Positions 5,156 to 5,281 of a DNA stretch of 5,281 bases are shown in pieces. The translations under genes and the position numbers were made by a program. Below the pieces are notes generated by a model. The model was not told where the DNA came from. It was given only the letters and a program-made list of their open reading frames with translations, and ran no database searches. Source of the stretch: Acidobacteriaceae bacterium (GTDB lineage Bacteria > Acidobacteriota > Terriglobia > Terriglobales > Acidobacteriaceae); contig JASHVU010000013.1 in the NCBI GenBank assembly GCA_030044455.1, positions 1-5,281 on the forward strand, given 5' to 3'. The number at the start of each line of letters is the position of its first letter. The first letter of the stretch is position 1.

Positions 5156-5281
5156 TGAGGGATGATTTTCTTGAATCAGGCGTCGCGCAACGAGTCTTTT
5201 CGCAGCCTCTTTAGTCGCGCCGACATAACCAACAAAATGCGTTGAGCTTTATTGATTCCTGTATAACTAATGTCCTATTTA
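5156..5281. other. Non-coding right edge of the window
   Basis: Apart from the half-repeat at 5209-5223, nothing certain is seen. The last 40 bases are AT-rich and contain TATAAC (5262-5267) preceded by TTGAGC (5242-5247), but the 14-bp spacing is too short for a normal sigma-70 promoter. No open frame can be assessed at the edge. Confidence 0.4.
5209..5223. repeat. Degenerate half-copy of the REP-like hairpin
   Basis: CTTTAGTCGCGCCGA matches CTTTAGTCGTGCCGA at 5109-5123 in 14 of 15 bases, exactly 100 bp further on. Only the loop and right arm are kept; the bases to its left (CGCAGCCT) do not pair with it. It looks like a decayed or truncated repeat unit. Confidence 0.5.

Noticed and set aside
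5242..5267. Possible promoter TTGAGC...TATAAC at the right edge
   Set aside because: The spacing is 14 bp, too short for sigma-70, and no downstream gene is visible to support it.
5091..5281. CRISPR array or transposon end
   Set aside because: Repeats are few, palindromic and unevenly spaced, without spacers of uniform length; no transposase gene or target-site duplication is visible.

Overview
The window looks like a chromosomal segment from a Gram-negative bacterium, most likely an acidobacterium. It encodes an outer-membrane beta-barrel, so the cell has an outer membrane. The amino-acid-permease-like protein, the OmpL-like barrel and the short KdpD-like kinase are of types I associate with Acidobacteria. 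The intergenic DNA at the right edge carries short GC-rich palindromes with TTTA loops, like the dispersed repeats of that phylum. The taxonomic call is inference; there is no rRNA or other marker here.

Layout. Positions 1-480 (minus) hold the first 160 residues of an APC-superfamily permease that continues beyond the left edge. Positions 481-790 are non-coding and hold several inverted repeats that would fold in the permease leader, plus a stem-loop just past the end of the next gene. Positions 791-2062 (minus) encode a complete 423-residue OmpL-like porin with a signal peptide and a long Ala/Pro-rich linker. Positions 2063-2727 form a divergent intergenic region with a direct-repeat pair spaced 20 bp, a plausible extended -10 promoter facing right, and a strong but unassigned Shine-Dalgarno sequence. 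Positions 2728-4227 (plus) encode a membrane histidine kinase. Positions 4228-4998 (plus) encode its OmpR/KdpE-type response regulator, whose ATG directly follows the kinase stop codon. Positions 4999-5281 are non-coding and carry the REP-like palindromes.

How it fits together. The kinase has the membrane and catalytic parts of KdpD but lacks the large cytoplasmic N-terminal KdpD and universal-stress domains. The regulator is closest to KdpE. The porin and permease are transcribed divergently from the two-component pair and are plausible targets of it. A role in potassium or osmotic homeostasis is suggested by family resemblance only, since no kdpFABC gene is visible.

The most notable points are these: the kinase keeps its phospho-acceptor His but has non-canonical residues next to it, in the N box and in the ATP-binding G1 box; the permease has a heavily structured leader; and a composite palindromic repeat lies after the regulator gene. 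I see no clear evidence of a wholly new system. This is an ordinary regulatory and transport locus with some atypical details.
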